Origin: Cupriavidus pauculus
GTDB lineage: Bacteria; Pseudomonadota; Gammaproteobacteria; Burkholderiales; Burkholderiaceae
Length of the DNA: 64,000 nt
Direction of reading: 5' to 3'
Assembly: GCF_003854935.1 (NCBI RefSeq)
Contig: NZ_CP033969.1
Location: 1,674,001-1,738,000 of the forward strand
Shown here: piece after piece, positions 35,202 through 42,955 of the stretch
Numbering within the stretch: the stretch's first letter is position 1
How the letters are laid out: each line of letters begins with the position of its first letter
The notes under the pieces: model-generated
Seen by the model: the letters and a program-made list of their open reading frames with translations, nothing else
Databases searched by the model: none
What the model was told of the DNA's origin: nothing
Position numbers and translations under genes: made by a program

Positions 35202-35885
35202 ATGACCCAACGCGCAATCGTCCTGTTATCCGGCGGCCTGGACTCCGCCACCGTGCTCGCCATGGCCAATGCGGCCGGATTTGAAACCTACGCGCTGTCG
35301 ATGCGCTACGGCCAGCGCCATTCGTCAGAACTGGACGCCGCCCGCAAGGTGGCGGCCGCGCTGGGCGCGAAGCGGCACGAGATCATCGACCTGGACCTGC
35401 GCCGCTTTGGCGGCTCGGCGCTGACCGACGATGCGCTGGACGTGCCCACCGCGGGCGAAACGGGCGGCATCCCGATCACCTACGTGCCGGCCCGCAACAC
35501 GATCATGCTGTCGCTGGCGCTCGGCTGGGCCGAGGCCATCGGCGGCCGCGACCTGTTCTTCGGCGCCAATGCCGTGGACTACTCAGGCTATCCCGACTGC
35601 CGCCCCGAATACGTGTCGGCCTACGAGACGCTGGCGAACCTGGCGACCAAGGCCGGCGTCGAGGGCGACCGGTTCCGCGTCCACGCGCCGATCATCGACA
35701 TGACCAAGGCGGACATCATCCGCGCCGGCGTGAAGCTGGGCGTCGACTACGGCCTGACCGTGTCGTGCTACAAGGCCGACGACGAAGGCCGCGCCTGCGG
35801 CGTGTGCGATTCGTGCCGCATCCGCCGGGCCGGTTTCGAGCAGGCCGGCGTGGCCGACCCCACGCGCTACCAGCCCGCCGCCTGA
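35202..35885 (+). CDS. queC: 7-cyano-7-deazaguanine synthase QueC
   Basis: A 227-residue ATP-dependent enzyme turning 7-carboxy-7-deazaguanine into preQ0 for queuosine tRNA modification. The PP-loop [13 protein letters not shown] is at residues 8-20, [13 protein letters not shown] near 95 and [19 protein letters not shown] near 118. The zinc cysteines are at the C terminus ([18 protein letters not shown]). No ribosome-binding site is visible; TAAAAT at 35137-35142 may be its -10. QueD and QueE are not in the window. Confidence 0.96.
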   Translation: MTQRAIVLLSGGLDSATVLAMANAAGFETYALSMRYGQRHSSELDAARKVAAALGAKRHEIIDLDLRRFGGSALTDDALDVPTAGETGGIPITYVPARNTIMLSLALGWAEAIGGRDLFFGANAVDYSGYPDCRPEYVSAYETLANLATKAGVEGDRFRVHAPIIDMTKADIIRAGVKLGVDYGLTVSCYKADDEGRACGVCDSCRIRRAGFEQAGVADPTRYQPAA

Positions 35886-35981
35886 CGGGCCGGCTGACCA
35901 GACAAGAAGGGGCGCCGCCGAGCGCCCCCGCACACCGCGGTACCAGAACACCAAGACGTTCCACGAGCCACCCCCCGAGAC

Positions 35982-37097
35982 ATGCCCGACATCGACATCC
36001 CCGCGCTCACGCACACGGTCCTGCTGAGCACCTTCGTCCTGACCTTCCTGTTCGGCGCCGTCCTGCAGCGCACGCATTTCTGCACGATGGGCGCCATCTC
36101 GGACATCGTCAACATTGGCGACTGGAGCCGCATGCGGATGTGGGTCCTGGCCATCGGCGTGGCGATGATAGGCACGGGCGTGCTGGCGTGGGCCGGCCTG
36201 ATCGACCCGACCAAGACGATCTACACGTCGGCGAAGCTGGCGTGGCTGTCGGCAGCCGTGGGCGGGCTGATGTTTGGCTTCGGCATGGTGCTGGCGTCGG
36301 GCTGCGGCAGCAAGACGCTGGTGCGCATTGGCGCCGGCAACCTGAAGTCGCTGGTCGTGTTCGTGTTCCTGGGGCTGTCGGCCTACATGACGCTGCGCGG
36401 CCTGTTCGGCGTGGTGCGCGTGAATACCGTTGACGCAGTGGCGGTGGCGCTGCCGTCGACGCAGGACCTGCCGTCGTTGGTGGCGCAGGCCAGCGGCATG
36501 GCGCGCGGCACGCTGCAACTGGTGCTGGGCGGGGCCATCGGCGCCGTGCTGGTGGTCTGGGCGCTGCTCGGCAACGGCTTCCGCACGTTCGACAACCTGC
36601 TGGGCGGGCTGGCCGTGGGGCTGATCATCGTCGGCATGTGGTACGTGTCGGGCCATCTGGGCTACGTGTCCGAAGACCCGAACACGCTGGAGGAACTGTT
36701 CGTCGGCACCAACAGCGGCCGCATGGAAAGCCTGAGCTTTGTGGCGCCGTACGCCTACACGCTGGACTGGCTGATGCTGTTCAGCGACAAGAGCAAGGTG
36801 CTGACCATCGGCATCGTCAGCGTGATCGGCGTGATCGCCGGCGCCGCGGCCTACGCGCTGGCGTCGCGCACGTTCCGCTGGGAAGGTTTCGGCAATGCCG
36901 AGGACGTGGCCAACCACATGGTCGGCGGCATCCTGATGGGCGCCGGTGGCGTCACGGCGCTGGGCTGCACCATCGGCCAGGGGCTGTCAGGCGTGTCGAC
37001 GCTGGCGGTCGGCTCGTTCATCGTTTTCGCAACGATCTTGGTGGGCGCCGTGCTCGCCTTCAAGTACCAGATGTGGCGCCTGGAGCGTATGGCGTGA
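35982..37097 (+). CDS. YeeE/YedE family sulfur-compound transporter
   Basis: A 371-residue polytopic membrane protein of the YeeE/YedE (DUF395) family, whose best-studied member takes up thiosulfate. About nine hydrophobic helices are visible. The cysteine-bearing family motifs are all present: QRTHFCTMGAISD near residue 35, MVLASGCGSKTLVRIG near 105, and TALGCTIGQGLSGVSTLAVG near 330. It follows queC by about 100 bp on the same strand. The substrate (thiosulfate or another sulfur species) is inferred from the family. Confidence 0.9.
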   Translation: MPDIDIPALTHTVLLSTFVLTFLFGAVLQRTHFCTMGAISDIVNIGDWSRMRMWVLAIGVAMIGTGVLAWAGLIDPTKTIYTSAKLAWLSAAVGGLMFGFGMVLASGCGSKTLVRIGAGNLKSLVVFVFLGLSAYMTLRGLFGVVRVNTVDAVAVALPSTQDLPSLVAQASGMARGTLQLVLGGAIGAVLVVWALLGNGFRTFDNLLGGLAVGLIIVGMWYVSGHLGYVSEDPNTLEELFVGTNSGRMESLSFVAPYAYTLDWLMLFSDKSKVLTIGIVSVIGVIAGAAAYALASRTFRWEGFGNAEDVANHMVGGILMGAGGVTALGCTIGQGLSGVSTLAVGSFIVFATILVGAVLAFKYQMWRLERMA

Positions 37098-37110
37098 CGC
37101 CGGCGGCGTC

Positions 37111-37139
37111 TTGACACCCCCAGGGGGCCTCCCTATAAT
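37111..37139 (+). promoter_or_regulatory. Consensus sigma70 promoter of tRNA-Lys
   Basis: TTGACA (37111-37116), a 17-bp spacer and TATAAT (37134-37139) match the sigma70 consensus perfectly. The tRNA begins 18 bp after the -10 box. Confidence 0.93.
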
Positions 37140-37157
37140 CGCGGATTCAGTTTTTCC

Positions 37158-37233
37158 GGGTCGTTAGCTCAGTCGGTAGAGCAGCGGACTTTTAATCCGT
37201 TGGTCGCGTGTTCGAGTCACGCACGACCCACCA
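37158..37233 (+). tRNA. tRNA-Lys (anticodon TTT)
   Basis: A 76-base cloverleaf with acceptor arms GGGTCGT/ACGACCC, D loop AGCTCAGTCGGTAGAGC, anticodon loop CTTTTAA, T arm with GTTCGAGTC, discriminator A and an encoded CCA. Its own consensus promoter lies just upstream and a terminator just downstream. Confidence 0.98.
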
Positions 37234-37243
37234 GCATTTCCTC

Positions 37244-37283
37244 AAAAGGGCCTGTGGCGCAAGTCACGGGCCCTTTTGCTTTT
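37244..37283 (+). terminator. Rho-independent terminator of tRNA-Lys
   Basis: AAAAGGGCC..GTG and CAC.GGGCCCTTTT form a long stem around GCGCAAGT, followed by GCTTTTGG. It begins ten bases after the tRNA CCA. Confidence 0.88.
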
Positions 37284-37413
37284 GGCGCGCGAAATGGCGC
37301 CTTGGTGGCGTGCCGGGCGTCCATGCGCTACCGCACGTAACAGACCCGGCATCGTGCGGCGCCGCTGCCTAGAATGGATGCTCCCGTTCGAAAAAGGCCG
37401 AAGCGTTGATCCC

Positions 37414-38301
37414 ATGAAACGGATGGCAAGCCGCCTGGCTCTCTTCGTTGCCCTGGTTCTGTGGGGCGCCAATGTGGCGTGGGCGTCCGATATTGCCTGC
37501 CCGACCACGTTCCGGGGGCGCTGCGACGTATCGGCGCCGGCCGGCACGGCCTGCCAGGACACCGCGCGGATCCATCCGCACGGGCGGCAACTGATCTGCG
37601 AATACGCGATGCTGCACGAGAGCTACGAGGCGATCTACGCCGACCAGCAGCGCGGCCGCCATGCCGGTACGCTGAGCCGCGCCGAACTGGACGCCTGGCG
37701 CCGCAAGCGCGACGCGTGCACGACGGTGCGATGCCTGGACCAGTTGTTCGCCAGCTGGCACAGCGGCCGGCGCGGGCCGGCGCTGCGCGACGCGCCGGCC
37801 AGGCCGCCGACGCTGGCCGACACCCGCCCGGCGCCCCGGCGTGCGATGCCGGCGCCCCATCCCGCCACGGTCCACGGCGACGCGGTTGTCACGCCCGCTG
37901 GCGACACCGATGCCGACCTTGCGATGATCGACCTGGCCGCGTCGGCGTCCGACCCGGCGACGCCGAGTTTCGAGCCCGCCACGCTGTCGCTGCGCGATTC
38001 CCTGCCACCGCTGCCGCCGCGCGGGCCACGCCCCGACCGGCCGGGCCCGGCATCGGCCTTCACGTGGATGGCCTGGGTGCTGGTGCTGCTGGCGGGCGGC
38101 GGCGCGTTCTACTGGCTGGTCATCCGCAAGCAGGCGTCGCGCTATCTGGACGCCGCGTTCGCGTCGGCGGCCAGCGGCCTGTCGTGGCTCAAGACCCTGC
38201 CGATGCTGGCGTTCATCCTGACCGGCCTGGCGCTGCTCAATGGCGCGCTGCTGGTCTTCCTGCTGGGCGGATGGCGCCCGCACGTGCCCGGAATCAATTA
38301 A
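37414..38301 (+). CDS. LprI-like Cys-rich exported protein with C-terminal membrane helices
   Basis: A 295-residue protein not recognised as a named gene. A signal peptide (LALFVALVLWGANVAWA) is followed by a segment of about 30-115 with the LprI/DUF1311 pattern: an ICEYAMLHESYEAIYADQQ helix, ELDAWRRKRDACTTVRCLDQLF, and paired cysteines. A Pro/Ala-rich linker of about 100 residues leads to two hydrophobic helices near the C terminus (MAWVLVLLAGGGAFYWLV; MLAFILTGLALLNGALLVFLLGG). LprI domains are known as lysozyme inhibitors; tethering one to the membrane is unusual. The ATG is preceded by no clear ribosome-binding site. Confidence 0.7.
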   Translation: MKRMASRLALFVALVLWGANVAWASDIACPTTFRGRCDVSAPAGTACQDTARIHPHGRQLICEYAMLHESYEAIYADQQRGRHAGTLSRAELDAWRRKRDACTTVRCLDQLFASWHSGRRGPALRDAPARPPTLADTRPAPRRAMPAPHPATVHGDAVVTPAGDTDADLAMIDLAASASDPATPSFEPATLSLRDSLPPLPPRGPRPDRPGPASAFTWMAWVLVLLAGGGAFYWLVIRKQASRYLDAAFASAASGLSWLKTLPMLAFILTGLALLNGALLVFLLGGWRPHVPGIN

Positions 38302-38422
38302 CCAGTCTGAGTTAGAGACACCCCGCAACGCCTCATTGACAATGCAACCAGACACGGCCGCCAGCAGGCGACCGGGGTGAAATCTTCGACAGCCGGAAAG
38401 CGTCCGGCGCGGGAAGTCTCGG

Positions 38423-40435
38423 ATGCAGCAAGCTGGTGGCGGGCGTCGCCTGCCGGCCAACGAGCACGTACTGCGTGTCGTCTGGCCGTTTGTCCCCGTG
38501 GTGGTGGCGTTGGCGCTGTTCTGCATCGCCAGCGTCGACGTGCTATCGGCGGCGCGGGGCTTCGTGGCTGGCGAGAGCCTCTGGACCAAGGGCCAGAAGG
38601 CGGCCGTGCTGCACCTGCTGCGCTACGCCGAAACCCGGCGCGAGGCCGACTACCAGGCCTACCTGGCCGCCATCGCGGTGCCGCTGGGCGATCACCGCGC
38701 CCGCCTGGAACTCGAAAAACCTGACTATGACCGCGCCGTGGCCGTGCAGGGCCTGCTGACGGGCGGCAACCATCCCGACGACATTCCGGCCATGATCCGC
38801 CTCTATCGCTATTTCCGGCAGGTGCCGGAGATCGACGAGGCGATCTCGATCTGGACCACCGCCGACGCCGAAATCGCGCGCCTCGACGCGCTGGCGCGGC
38901 GCCTGCGCGCGCGCGTGAACGAGCCCGGCTGTGACGCCGCCTGCGTGGCGCCGCTGCAGCGCGATATCGCCGACATCGACGCGCTGCTCACGCCGATGGA
39001 GGAAGCGTTCTCGAACGCGCTGGGCAAGGCGTCGCGGCGGGTGCGGGTGCTGCTGATCTGGTGCGCGGGCGCGCTGCCGGCGCTGCTGCTGGTGTGCGGA
39101 TACTGGCTGTCGACGCGGATGATGCGCCGCCAGCGGCTGCTGCAGCAGGCGCTGGCCGTCAGCGAGGAGCGGCTGCAGCTTGCCGTGGCGGGCAGTACCG
39201 ACGGCCTCTGGGACTGGCATCCCCATCGCGGCGAGCTGTACTTCTCGCCGCGCTGCGCCGAAATGCTCGGCTACGCGCCCGACGAACTGCCGCACGCGCG
39301 CGAGACGCTGCTGGCGCTGATGCATCCCGAAGACGTGCCGGAATTCGAGCGGCGCCTGGATGGCCATGTCCGCAAGGGCATGCCGTACGACGTGGAGATG
39401 CGGCTGCGCCGCAAGCACGGCGGCTACCTGTGGGTGCGGGCGCGGGGCCGCATGGTGCGCGGGGCCGTGGGCAAGGCCCGGCGCATGGCCGGATCGCTGA
39501 GCGACATTTCCGAGCGCAAGCGCTTCGAGGCGCAGTTGTTCGCCGAAAAGGAGCGCGCGCAGGTCACGCTGCACGCCATCGCCGACGCGGTCATCACGAC
39601 CGACGTCTGGGGCCGGATCCAGTCGCTAAACCCCGTGGCCCAGACGATGACGGGCTGGACCGACGCCGAGGCCGCCGGCTGCTTCCTGCAGCAGGTCTGC
39701 CAGCTACACGATGAAGCCACGCAGGCGCCGGCCAACGACCTGGTGCCGCGCGCGCTGGCCGGCAACTGGCCCAGCCAGGTCGTCATGCTGCTGCGCCGGC
39801 GCGACGCGGCCGAGCAGGAGGCGACCACGGCGGTCAAGCTGTCGGTCGCGCTGATCCGGGACAAGGCGGGGCAGGCCATCGGCATCGTCGTGGTGCTGCA
39901 CGACGTCAGCCTGGAGCGGGCGCAGGCGGCGCAGCTTGCCTACCAGGCCAGCCATGATCCGCTGACCGGGCTGGTCAACCGGCTGGAATTCGAGCGGCGG
40001 CTCGATGCGGCAGTGTCGCGGGCGCAGCACGCGGGCAGCGTCCACACGCTGATGTACCTGGATCTGGACCAGTTCAAGGTGGTCAACGACACCTGCGGCC
40101 ACGCGGCCGGCGACGAGCTGATCTGCCAGCTTGCCGATGTCATGCGCCAGCAACTACGGCGCAGCGACACGCTGGCGCGCCTGGGCGGCGACGAATTCGC
40201 GGTACTGCTGGAGTATTGTGGCGCGGCCGACGGCGAGCGCGTGGCCGAGACGCTGCGCGCCGCCATTGCCGACTATCGCTACCGCTGCCGCGACCAGGCG
40301 TTCGCGGTGGGTGTAAGCATCGGCCTGGTGACCATCGACGAACGGACGGCCAGCCGCGAGGCGGCGCTGGGCGCGGCCGACACGGCCTGCTACCGCGCCA
40401 AGCGGGAAGGGCGCAACCGGGTGCGGGTGGGCTAG
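38423..40435 (+). CDS. Membrane-bound PAS-PAS-GGDEF diguanylate cyclase
   Basis: A 670-residue c-di-GMP synthase. Two membrane helices (about 20-42 and 205-228) bracket a periplasmic sensor region of about 160 residues. Two PAS domains follow (about 245-370, ending GSLSDISERKRFEA, and about 380-500). The GGDEF domain (about 505-670) has DPLTGLVNRLEFERRL, MYLDLDQFKVVNDTCGH and the intact active site RLGGDEFAVLLE. The inhibitory I-site RxxD is kept (RRSD, five residues before GGDEF), so product inhibition is expected. There is no EAL domain. The TAG stop overlaps the stop of the convergent DUF3318 gene. GGAAG lies upstream of the ATG. Confidence 0.93.
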   Translation: MQQAGGGRRLPANEHVLRVVWPFVPVVVALALFCIASVDVLSAARGFVAGESLWTKGQKAAVLHLLRYAETRREADYQAYLAAIAVPLGDHRARLELEKPDYDRAVAVQGLLTGGNHPDDIPAMIRLYRYFRQVPEIDEAISIWTTADAEIARLDALARRLRARVNEPGCDAACVAPLQRDIADIDALLTPMEEAFSNALGKASRRVRVLLIWCAGALPALLLVCGYWLSTRMMRRQRLLQQALAVSEERLQLAVAGSTDGLWDWHPHRGELYFSPRCAEMLGYAPDELPHARETLLALMHPEDVPEFERRLDGHVRKGMPYDVEMRLRRKHGGYLWVRARGRMVRGAVGKARRMAGSLSDISERKRFEAQLFAEKERAQVTLHAIADAVITTDVWGRIQSLNPVAQTMTGWTDAEAAGCFLQQVCQLHDEATQAPANDLVPRALAGNWPSQVVMLLRRRDAAEQEATTAVKLSVALIRDKAGQAIGIVVVLHDVSLERAQAAQLAYQASHDPLTGLVNRLEFERRLDAAVSRAQHAGSVHTLMYLDLDQFKVVNDTCGHAAGDELICQLADVMRQQLRRSDTLARLGGDEFAVLLEYCGAADGERVAETLRAAIADYRYRCRDQAFAVGVSIGLVTIDERTASREAALGAADTACYRAKREGRNRVRVG

Positions 40436-40971
40436 GGGGCGACGGGCGGCGGCGTGGCCGGGGCTGGCGGCGAGGGCACCAGCGGGTCGCGGAAGCCGGT
40501 GTCGAGGGTCACGGTGGAGCCGGACGTCGTCGGCACGACCACCACGCCGGGCTTGCGCGGCTGCGACGCCTTCCAGGTCTTGTATCCCCAGTAGCCGGCG
40601 CCGGCCAGCATGCCGACCTTCGACAGCTTCCAGGCGATGCGGCCGACCGGGGTGCGGCGCAGCAGCGGCAGGGCCAGCGTGATGGCCGTGCTCAGCACCG
40701 GGTAGTCGCGCGTGATGCCGAACAGCTTGAGCCAGCCGCCGGGCCGCGTCATGCGCGGCAGCCACGTGCCAAGGTTGGCCATGCGGCGGGCGCCGCCCCG
40801 GACCTGCCGCAACGCCTGCACGGCGTCGTAGCGTTCCAGCGCGGCACGGGTGATCAGCAGCTCCTTGCGCACCGCCAGCGGCAGGCGCACCTCGCGCGTG
40901 AAGCGGACCGGGCGGGGATGCTCGCTGCGCGGACGGCTGCTGTCGATCGAATCGTCTTCGGGCGTGGTCAT
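40432..40971 (-). CDS. DUF3318-type protein
   Basis: A 179-residue protein. The N terminus is charged. LAVRKELLITRAALERYDAVQAL resembles the start of YqjK/DUF3318 proteins. Weakly hydrophobic stretches (YPVLSTAITLALPLLRR; VGMLAGAGYWGYKTW) may associate with the membrane, and the C terminus is Pro-rich. It is the last gene of a three-gene set with the YqjE-like and YqjD-like genes, its start overlapping the end of the former (ATGA). That gene order is known in Burkholderiales; function is unknown, perhaps envelope stress. Its stop codon overlaps that of the diguanylate cyclase. Confidence 0.78.
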   Translation of the reverse strand: MTTPEDDSIDSSRPRSEHPRPVRFTREVRLPLAVRKELLITRAALERYDAVQALRQVRGGARRMANLGTWLPRMTRPGGWLKLFGITRDYPVLSTAITLALPLLRRTPVGRIAWKLSKVGMLAGAGYWGYKTWKASQPRKPGVVVVPTTSGSTVTLDTGFRDPLVPSPPAPATPPPVAP

Positions 40972-41345
40972 TGGCGCAGCATCTCCCGGTCTTTGTCTAG
41001 CTCGGCCAGCGTGGATTCAAACAGCGGCGGGGCGGAGCGCACCTTGTGGCGCGCGACGAGCAGGCAGGCGGCGGCGCAGGCGACGTAGAACACCACGATC
41101 GCGCCAATGGCCTGCCAGCGGTAGGTTTCCCAGAACAGGATGGCGATCAGCAGCGTGAAGGTCATCAGCGCCATGCCGAAGAATACGAGGCCAAAGCAGG
41201 CGAGCAACGCCACCTTCATCAGCCGGGTACGCTCCTCGGCCAGCTCCACACTGGCCAGCTCCAGCCGTGTCTGCAGCATCGACACGATGGAACCACCGAG
41301 GTTGCGGAGGGAGTCCAGGAACTTGGGGGAGTGAGAATCGCTCAT
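40968..41345 (-). CDS. YqjE / phage-holin-like membrane protein
   Basis: A 125-residue protein with two adjacent membrane helices (VALLACFGLVFFGMALMTFTLLIAILF and AIGAIVVFYVACAAACLLVA) after an amphipathic N-terminal segment (LDSLRNLGGSIVSMLQTRLELASVELAEERTRL). This is the architecture of the YqjE/putative actinobacterial holin-X family. It lies between the YqjD-like and DUF3318 genes. It is a housekeeping membrane protein rather than a phage remnant, as no other phage genes are near. Confidence 0.85.
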   Translation of the reverse strand: MSDSHSPKFLDSLRNLGGSIVSMLQTRLELASVELAEERTRLMKVALLACFGLVFFGMALMTFTLLIAILFWETYRWQAIGAIVVFYVACAAACLLVARHKVRSAPPLFESTLAELDKDREMLRQ

Positions 41346-41540
41346 GCGGCTCCGGCGAAAAAGCGATGCGCCGGCATGGGCGGCATCTGCAAGGGAATGA
41401 CGGCAGCGGGGAATGGGCCGCTGCCGTCGGTCTTCAACTTCATGCACCCGGCGCAGATGCGCAGCCGGGGCTGGTACAGCCAGTACGACGGGTACTGATA
41501 CAACTGATCGTGCGACGTTGGCGGGCCGCGCCGCGCTGTC

Positions 41541-41816
41541 TTACTTGCGGTTCAGCAGCAGGCCAACCAGCAGGCCGACGCCGGCTGCCACGCCGACGGC
41601 ACGCCACGGGTGGTCGTGCACATAATCGTCGGTAGCGCGCGCGGCCGCCTTGCTCTTGGTCACGACTGCGTCTTGCAAGTCCTGTGCCTTCTCTTTGGCC
41701 TGCTTCAGCAGCCCCATGCCGCGCTCGCGCAGTTCGGCGGCTTTCTCGCCGGTGGTCGAGGCCGCTTGCTTAAGCAGTTCTTCGGCGTCGGACAGAACGG
41801 TCTTGACATCGCTCAT
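41541..41816 (-). CDS. YqjD/ElaB family (DUF883) ribosome- or membrane-associated protein
   Basis: A 91-residue protein: a helical, Lys/Ala-rich N-terminal part (DAEELLKQAASTTGEKAAELRERG), then the family motif DDYVHDHPWRAVGVAAGVGLLVGLLLNRK with its C-terminal membrane helix. E. coli homologues anchor ribosomes to the membrane in stationary phase. AGGAGAAACTG lies ahead of the ATG. It is about 195 bp upstream of the YqjE-like gene on the same strand. Confidence 0.9.
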   Translation of the reverse strand: MSDVKTVLSDAEELLKQAASTTGEKAAELRERGMGLLKQAKEKAQDLQDAVVTKSKAAARATDDYVHDHPWRAVGVAAGVGLLVGLLLNRK

Positions 41817-42157
41817 CAGTTTCTCCTGTTTGCGGGCGGTTGATTCAAGTGGGTGACATTTTGCCTTGCCCGCTCGGGCTTGTGGCATTTCTTGTCTTCC
41901 CCGTAGCATATGTGGCGGCCGGCCATCGTTTCAAGCTCGCCGGCGCGCCACCACGACGATGTCACGCAACGGGCCATCCAAAATCCCGGCGTTGATCCGC
42001 CCGGAGAGGGAACCGCGGCCCGTTCACCGAAGTCTTTATGACTTCGAGTGATTTTGTAGTGACTTTATATTCGTTTGGGTTGGATGGCAATCCAAGTAGG
42101 CTGGTTCACCGGCTCTTACCTTTCCTTACTTCCGTAAAGTTTTTGGAGACTTCTCTC
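41817..42157. other. Divergent intergenic region yqjD-like / peroxiredoxin
   Basis: A 341-bp stretch, A+T richer toward 42030-42150. It contains two inverted repeats: CGAAGTC/GACTTCG with a five-base spacer (42028-42046) and TTGGA/TCCAA with a six-base spacer (42080-42095). TATATT at 42066-42071, between them, could be the peroxiredoxin -10. In-frame codons upstream of 42158 are judged non-coding. Confidence 0.55.
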
Positions 42158-42796
42158 ATGGCACTGCGTCTTGGCGATATCGCACCGGACTTCGAGCAAG
42201 AATCGAGCGAGGGTCGCATCCGCTTCCACGAATGGCTTGGCGATAGCTGGGGCGTGCTGTTCTCCCACCCCGCCGACTACACGCCGGTCTGCACCACCGA
42301 ACTGGGCCTGACCGCCAAGCTGAAGGAAGAGTTCGGCAAGCGCAACGTCAAGGCGATCGCCCTGTCCGTGGACAGCGTGGCGTCGCACCAGGGCTGGATC
42401 CGCGACATCAACGAGACCCAGTCCACCACGGTCAATTTCCCGATCCTGGCCGACGGCGACCGCAAGGTGTCGACGCTCTACGACATGATTCATCCGAATG
42501 CGAATGAGACGCTGACGGTGCGCTCGCTGTTCGTGATCGACCCGAAGAAGAAGGTCCGGCTGATCATTACCTATCCTGCAAGCACCGGTAGAAATTTCAA
42601 CGAAATCTTGCGCGTCATTGATTCGCTGCAGCTCACCGACCACCACAGCGTGGCCACCCCCGGCAACTGGCAGGACGGCGACGACGTGGTCATCGTGCCG
42701 TCGCTGAAGGACGAGGAGGTGATCCGCCAGAAATTCCCGAAGGGGTACAAGGCGGTGCGTCCGTACCTGCGCCTGACGCCGCAGCCCAACAAGTAA
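42158..42796 (+). CDS. 1-Cys peroxiredoxin (Prx6 type)
   Basis: A 212-residue thiol peroxidase reducing H2O2 and organic peroxides. The peroxidatic Cys is near residue 46 in SHPADYTPVCTTELG. The Prx6-type C-terminal extension is present (VRSLFVIDPKKKVRLIITYPASTGRNFNEILRVIDSLQ), with the dimer-forming tail ending PYLRLTPQ. No second resolving Cys is seen. The start MALRLGDIAPDFEQ fits the family and GGAG lies nine bases upstream; the longer frame from 42038 is not conserved. It probably belongs to the oxidative-stress response. Confidence 0.95.
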   Translation: MALRLGDIAPDFEQESSEGRIRFHEWLGDSWGVLFSHPADYTPVCTTELGLTAKLKEEFGKRNVKAIALSVDSVASHQGWIRDINETQSTTVNFPILADGDRKVSTLYDMIHPNANETLTVRSLFVIDPKKKVRLIITYPASTGRNFNEILRVIDSLQLTDHHSVATPGNWQDGDDVVIVPSLKDEEVIRQKFPKGYKAVRPYLRLTPQPNK

Positions 42797-42805
42797 GCGC
42801 GCACG

Positions 42806-42842
42806 AAAAAGCCGGGCGCGGGGTGTGTCGCCCCGGCCCGGC
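42806..42842 (-). terminator. Rho-independent terminator of gcdH
   Basis: On the minus strand GCCGGG..CCCC pairs with GGGG..CCCGGC, followed by TTTTT (42810-42806). It lies about 115 bp beyond the gcdH stop, close to the end of the convergent peroxiredoxin gene. Confidence 0.75.
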
Positions 42843-42910
42843 CCAGTACTGCGTGACCGATGTCGTAACACGGCGGGCAGCGCCCGTCGTCTCCTTGGTA
42901 GTGTGCTTTC

Positions 42911-42936
42911 CGCCCGGCCTTCCAGCCGGGCTTTTT
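42911..42936 (+). terminator. Rho-independent terminator of peroxiredoxin
   Basis: GCCCGGC (42911-42917) and GCCGGGC (42924-42930) enclose CTTCCA and are followed by TTTTT. It lies only 20 bp from the gcdH stop, beyond the minus-strand terminator, so the two convergent transcripts overlap by about 130 bases. Confidence 0.85.
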
Positions 42937-42955
42937 CATGCGCCGGCGCGGCCGG

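Noticed and set aside
35583-36917. 444-codon minus-strand frame across queC and the YeeE gene
   Set aside because: Spans two well-supported genes in antisense; His/Gln/Arg-rich with no motif.
41380-41498. 40-codon plus-strand ORF between the YqjE- and YqjD-like genes
   Set aside because: Lacks a ribosome-binding site and recognisable features; likely chance.
40968-41816. Prophage remnant suggested by the holin-like annotation
   Set aside because: The YqjD/YqjE/DUF3318 set is a chromosomal cluster; no other phage genes are near.
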